From an uncultured Pseudorhodobacter sp. (GTDB lineage: Bacteria; Pseudomonadota; Alphaproteobacteria; Rhodobacterales; Rhodobacteraceae), in NCBI GenBank assembly GCA_937910975.1, contig CALEMZ010000214.1, forward strand, positions 1 through 8,354: DNA of 8,354 bases, read 5' to 3'. The number at the start of each line of letters is the position of its first letter. Positions within the stretch are counted from its first letter, which is position 1. Of the stretch, positions 5,829 through 8,354 are shown in pieces. The notes under the pieces were generated by a model, which was given only the letters and a program-made list of their open reading frames with translations, had not been told where the DNA came from and did no database searches. Position numbers and translations under genes: made by a program.

Positions 5829-6983
5829 ATGCTGTTCAAACGTCTTTTGTGCCTTCTGGCCCTGCTGACTTTCTTTGGCCCGGCGCAGGCCTTTGAAACA
5901 CGGGCAACCGCGGCTTGGGTCTATGACACGGCAACCCAAACGGTGTTGATGGATAAGAACGCCGATCAACCGCTGCCCCCGGCTTCTATGTCCAAGCTAA
6001 TGACCTTGAACATGCTGTTTGAGGCGCTGCGCGATGGCCGTGTGACGATGGAAACAACCTTTACCGTCTCCACCCGGGCCAAAAACATGGGCGGCTCCAC
6101 CATGTTCCTCAATGAGCGGGATCGCCCGACCACGCGCGATCTGATTCATGGCATCATCATCAACTCTGGCAATGATGCCTGTGTTGTGGTGGCCGAGGGG
6201 CTGGCAGGCACAGAAGAGGCTTTCTCCCGTCAGATGACCGAGCGCGGCAAAGCTCTGGGCATGACCAATTCCAACTTCACCAACTCCTCAGGCTGGCCCG
6301 ATCCGAACCACCGCATGTCGATGCGCGACCTCGGCATTCTTGCCCGCCACCTGATCGAGGAATTCCCGGAATATTACGGAATCTTTTCGGAAACTGAGTT
6401 CAACTATGCGGATCGCGCTGCCGCCAATCGCCACAACCGCAACCCGCTGTTGAAGCTGGGCGGCGGGGCCGATGGCCTGAAAACCGGCCATACGGCCGAA
6501 GCTGGCTATGGCCTTGTAGGCTCTGCCAAACAAGGCGAACGCCGCGTGATCTTCGTGATCACCGGGCTCAGCTCTGAAAAAGAACGTGCTGAAGAAGCCG
6601 ATCGCATGATGAACTGGGCCTTCCGCCAATTTGTCCTAAAAACCGTTATCAAAGCAGGTGAGCGCGTGGCCGAGGCCGAGGTCTGGCTGGGCCAAAGCCA
6701 AACCGTGGGGCTTATTGCTGCGGAAGATGTCTCCATGCTCGTTCCTGCACTGGTACAAGACGGGATTAAGGCCGAGATCAGCTATACCGGCCCGCTTAAA
6801 GCCCCCCTGGAGCAAGGGGCGGAGGTGGGCAGCCTTGTCATCTCCGTGCCGGGCCTGCCTGAACGCCGCGTGCCGCTGCTGACCGAAACCGCCGTCGCCC
6901 CGGCAGGATTCATGCAACGCATGCAAAAGGCCGCCGGTGTTTTGCAAAAGCGCTTTCTGGGCGAGCCAGGGTCGGAAAGCTAA
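5829..6983 (+). CDS. dacA: D-alanyl-D-alanine carboxypeptidase (PBP5-type, peptidase S11)
   Basis: Low-molecular-mass penicillin-binding protein, 384 residues, which removes the terminal D-Ala from peptidoglycan pentapeptides in the periplasm. It has a Sec signal peptide (1-21, ending PAQA before F22). All three active-site motifs are intact: S53-M-S-K56 (SxxK, nucleophile and base), S113-G-N115 (SxN) and K218-T-G220 (KTG). The characteristic GMTNSNFTNSSGWP (144-157) is present. Residues about 271-355 form the PBP5 C-terminal beta domain. The last 25 or so residues (from about 359, FMQRMQKAAGVLQKRFLG) form an amphipathic basic helix of the kind that holds PBP5 to the inner membrane. The upstream SPOR lipoprotein is in the same operon, and tmk starts 1 base after the stop. 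The paralogue name (dacA versus dacC/dacD) is by convention. Confidence 0.95.
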   Translation: MLFKRLLCLLALLTFFGPAQAFETRATAAWVYDTATQTVLMDKNADQPLPPASMSKLMTLNMLFEALRDGRVTMETTFTVSTRAKNMGGSTMFLNERDRPTTRDLIHGIIINSGNDACVVVAEGLAGTEEAFSRQMTERGKALGMTNSNFTNSSGWPDPNHRMSMRDLGILARHLIEEFPEYYGIFSETEFNYADRAAANRHNRNPLLKLGGGADGLKTGHTAEAGYGLVGSAKQGERRVIFVITGLSSEKERAEEADRMMNWAFRQFVLKTVIKAGERVAEAEVWLGQSQTVGLIAAEDVSMLVPALVQDGIKAEISYTGPLKAPLEQGAEVGSLVISVPGLPERRVPLLTETAVAPAGFMQRMQKAAGVLQKRFLGEPGSES

Positions 6984-6984
6984 G

Positions 6985-7623
6985 ATGGCAGGCGAACCGG
7001 GGCTTTTCATCAGTTTTGAGGGCATCGACGGCTCGGGCAAAAGCACCCAGGCCCGGATGCTGGCAGAGGCGTTGCGCGGCCATGGCCACAGCGTTGTCCT
7101 GACACGTGAACCCGGCGGCAGCGCAGGGGCCGAAGACATCCGCCGTCTGGTGCTTGAAGGCGACCCCGACCGTTGGTCGCCCGAAACCGAGATCCTTCTG
7201 TTTACCGCCGCGCGCCGCGACCATCTGGAAAAAACCATCCTCCCAGCCCTTGCCCGCGGCGAGGTGGTGATTACCGATCGTTTTGCCGACAGCACGCGCA
7301 TGTATCAAGGCATTCGCCGCAGCGAGAACGGGGCCGATCTGCGCGCCATGGTCGATGATCTGCACGCTCGCATGATCGGGGTGGAGCCTGATCTTACCAT
7401 TCTCATCGACATTGACGCCGAAGTTGGCCATTCCCGCGCCGTCGCCCGCGCGGGTGCCGAACAGAGGTTTGAGGATATGGGCACCGCCTTGCAGGCCCGG
7501 ATGCGCGCGGGCTTTCTGGAATTGGCGAAAGAGCAACCACGTTTTGCCGTAATCAATGGCGCGCGAGAACCCGCCACGGTTGCCGTCGATGTCCTTGCGA
7601 CAGCACTTGATAAGCTGGCATGA
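6985..7623 (+). CDS. tmk: Thymidylate kinase (dTMP kinase)
   Basis: Cytoplasmic enzyme that phosphorylates dTMP to dTDP with ATP, essential for dTTP supply; 212 residues, typical length. Motifs: P-loop GIDGSGKST (13-21) preceded by FISFE, TREPGG (40-45) for the substrate side, the DRX-type D98-R-F followed by ADSTRMYQG (101-109), and an Arg-rich lid (R151, R155, R161 with RFEDMG 161-166) typical of bacterial type II enzymes. The first ATG with a plausible start is 6985, one base after the dacA stop. An upstream in-frame ATG (6937) lies within dacA and would add 16 residues ahead of the conserved N-terminus, so I rejected it. The ribosome site is weak (GGAAAG about 7 bases upstream), suggesting coupling to dacA. 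The stop overlaps the next start (ATGA). Confidence 0.96.
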   Translation: MAGEPGLFISFEGIDGSGKSTQARMLAEALRGHGHSVVLTREPGGSAGAEDIRRLVLEGDPDRWSPETEILLFTAARRDHLEKTILPALARGEVVITDRFADSTRMYQGIRRSENGADLRAMVDDLHARMIGVEPDLTILIDIDAEVGHSRAVARAGAEQRFEDMGTALQARMRAGFLELAKEQPRFAVINGAREPATVAVDVLATALDKLA

Positions 7624-8354
7624 GCCGTGCCCCCAAAACCGCGCTGGAAGACCGCCCGGAACCCGACCGGGTCACAGACGCCCCCCACCCACGCGAAACG
7701 CTGCACCTGTTTGGCCATGCTTCAGCGGAACACGCCTTCCTTGATGCCTACCGCTCCGGAAAGCTGCACCACGGCTGGATGATCACCGGCCCCCTGGGCC
7801 TTGGCAAAGCCACGCTCGCGTGGAAAATCGCACGTTTTTTGTTGGGCACGCCCGATGATATAGGCGGCATGTTTGCCCCGCCCCCACCCGAAACCCTTGA
7901 TATTTCGGCGGATCATCCGCTGCGCCACCGTCTTCTTGCCCTGTCAGAGCCCCGGCTCTTCTTGCTGCGCCGCGCTTGGGATGATGATAAAAACAAGTTG
8001 AAATCCGTGATCACGGTGGACGAGGTCCGCAAGCTTAAAAGCTACTTCGCCCTCTCTGCCGCCGATGGCGGGCGCCGCGTGGCGATCATCGACGCGGTGG
8101 ATGAAATGAACACCGCCGCCGCCAACGCGCTGCTGAAACTGCTGGAAGAACCACCGGCAAACGTCACGCTATTGCTGATCAGCCACCAGCCGTCACGGCT
8201 TTTGCCTACGATCCGCTCGCGCTGCCGTGAGTTGCGACTCTCGCCTTTGAAGCCAGAAGATATGGCCAGCGCCCTCGCCGAAACCGGCGATAGCCCCGAA
8301 GACCTTATACCCCTTGCCGCACTTTCTGGCGGCTCGGTCGGTGAGGCGATCCGC
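7620..8354 (+). CDS. holB: DNA polymerase III subunit delta' (clamp loader), 3' end cut off
   Basis: The first 245 residues are present and the frame is still open at the window end (bacterial delta' is about 330-380 residues). It is the AAA+ fold subunit of the clamp loader that helps place the beta sliding clamp on primed DNA. Visible are the degenerate Walker A GPLGLGKAT (57-65), the Walker B-like stretch AIIDAVDEMN (155-164), ANALLKLLEEPP (168-179) and the sensor/arginine-finger motif SRC (200-202). The four cysteines that hold zinc in E. coli delta' are absent; in their place is an acidic/proline segment (about 78-130). About 28 residues of charged N-terminal extension precede the conserved LFGHASAE. 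The ATGA overlap with tmk fixes the start, and tmk-holB order is common in proteobacteria. Confidence 0.93.
   Translation, partial: MSRAPKTALEDRPEPDRVTDAPHPRETLHLFGHASAEHAFLDAYRSGKLHHGWMITGPLGLGKATLAWKIARFLLGTPDDIGGMFAPPPPETLDISADHPLRHRLLALSEPRLFLLRRAWDDDKNKLKSVITVDEVRKLKSYFALSAADGGRRVAIIDAVDEMNTAAANALLKLLEEPPANVTLLLISHQPSRLLPTIRSRCRELRLSPLKPEDMASALAETGDSPEDLIPLAALSGGSVGEAIR

Noticed and set aside
6636..7301. Long - strand open frame (221 codons) across dacA and tmk.
   Set aside because: It lies opposite two clearly functional genes with intact active-site motifs, and its translation shows no recognisable domain; it is a shadow of GC-rich codon bias.

Overview
The window looks like ordinary chromosomal DNA from an alphaproteobacterium, most likely of the Rhodobacterales/Roseobacter type. 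It is GC-rich, with dense, mostly overlapping genes on the + strand. The glycerol transporter genes and the order SPOR lipoprotein - D,D-carboxypeptidase - tmk - holB both fit that group. The assignment rests on gene content and protein style only; there is no rRNA or other phylogenetic marker here. I see no tRNA, rRNA, insertion sequence, CRISPR array or phage gene.

Region 1 (1-1908) is the 3' end of a glycerol ABC-transporter operon. It holds the last codons of a small membrane protein (probably DUF2160), a strong intercistronic stem-loop, the glycerol-binding periplasmic protein (glpV, 133-1857) and a good intrinsic terminator. Region 2 (1909-4707) is a second transcription unit, with a plausible promoter, glycerol kinase (glpK) and an iron-containing alcohol dehydrogenase that overlaps glpK by an ATGA. 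Together these regions describe uptake of glycerol by an ATP-driven transporter and its phosphorylation to glycerol-3-phosphate. The role of the dehydrogenase is not clear.

Region 3 (4708-4951) is a 244-base gap without a convincing gene. It carries several oriented copies of a GAATGATGGCGC-like element that can form competing hairpins just before the next gene. Region 4 (4952-8354) is a tightly packed housekeeping operon: an RlpA-like lipoprotein with a SPOR domain, a D-Ala-D-Ala carboxypeptidase (dacA), thymidylate kinase (tmk) and the delta' subunit of the DNA polymerase III clamp loader (holB, cut by the window end). The lipoprotein and carboxypeptidase act on periplasmic peptidoglycan; tmk and holB serve DNA synthesis.

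I found no clear new multi-gene system. The points most worth following are the mutually exclusive inverted repeats at 4809-4918, the degenerate RlpA fold in the SPOR lipoprotein, the dehydrogenase coupled to glpK, and the stem-loop before glpV.
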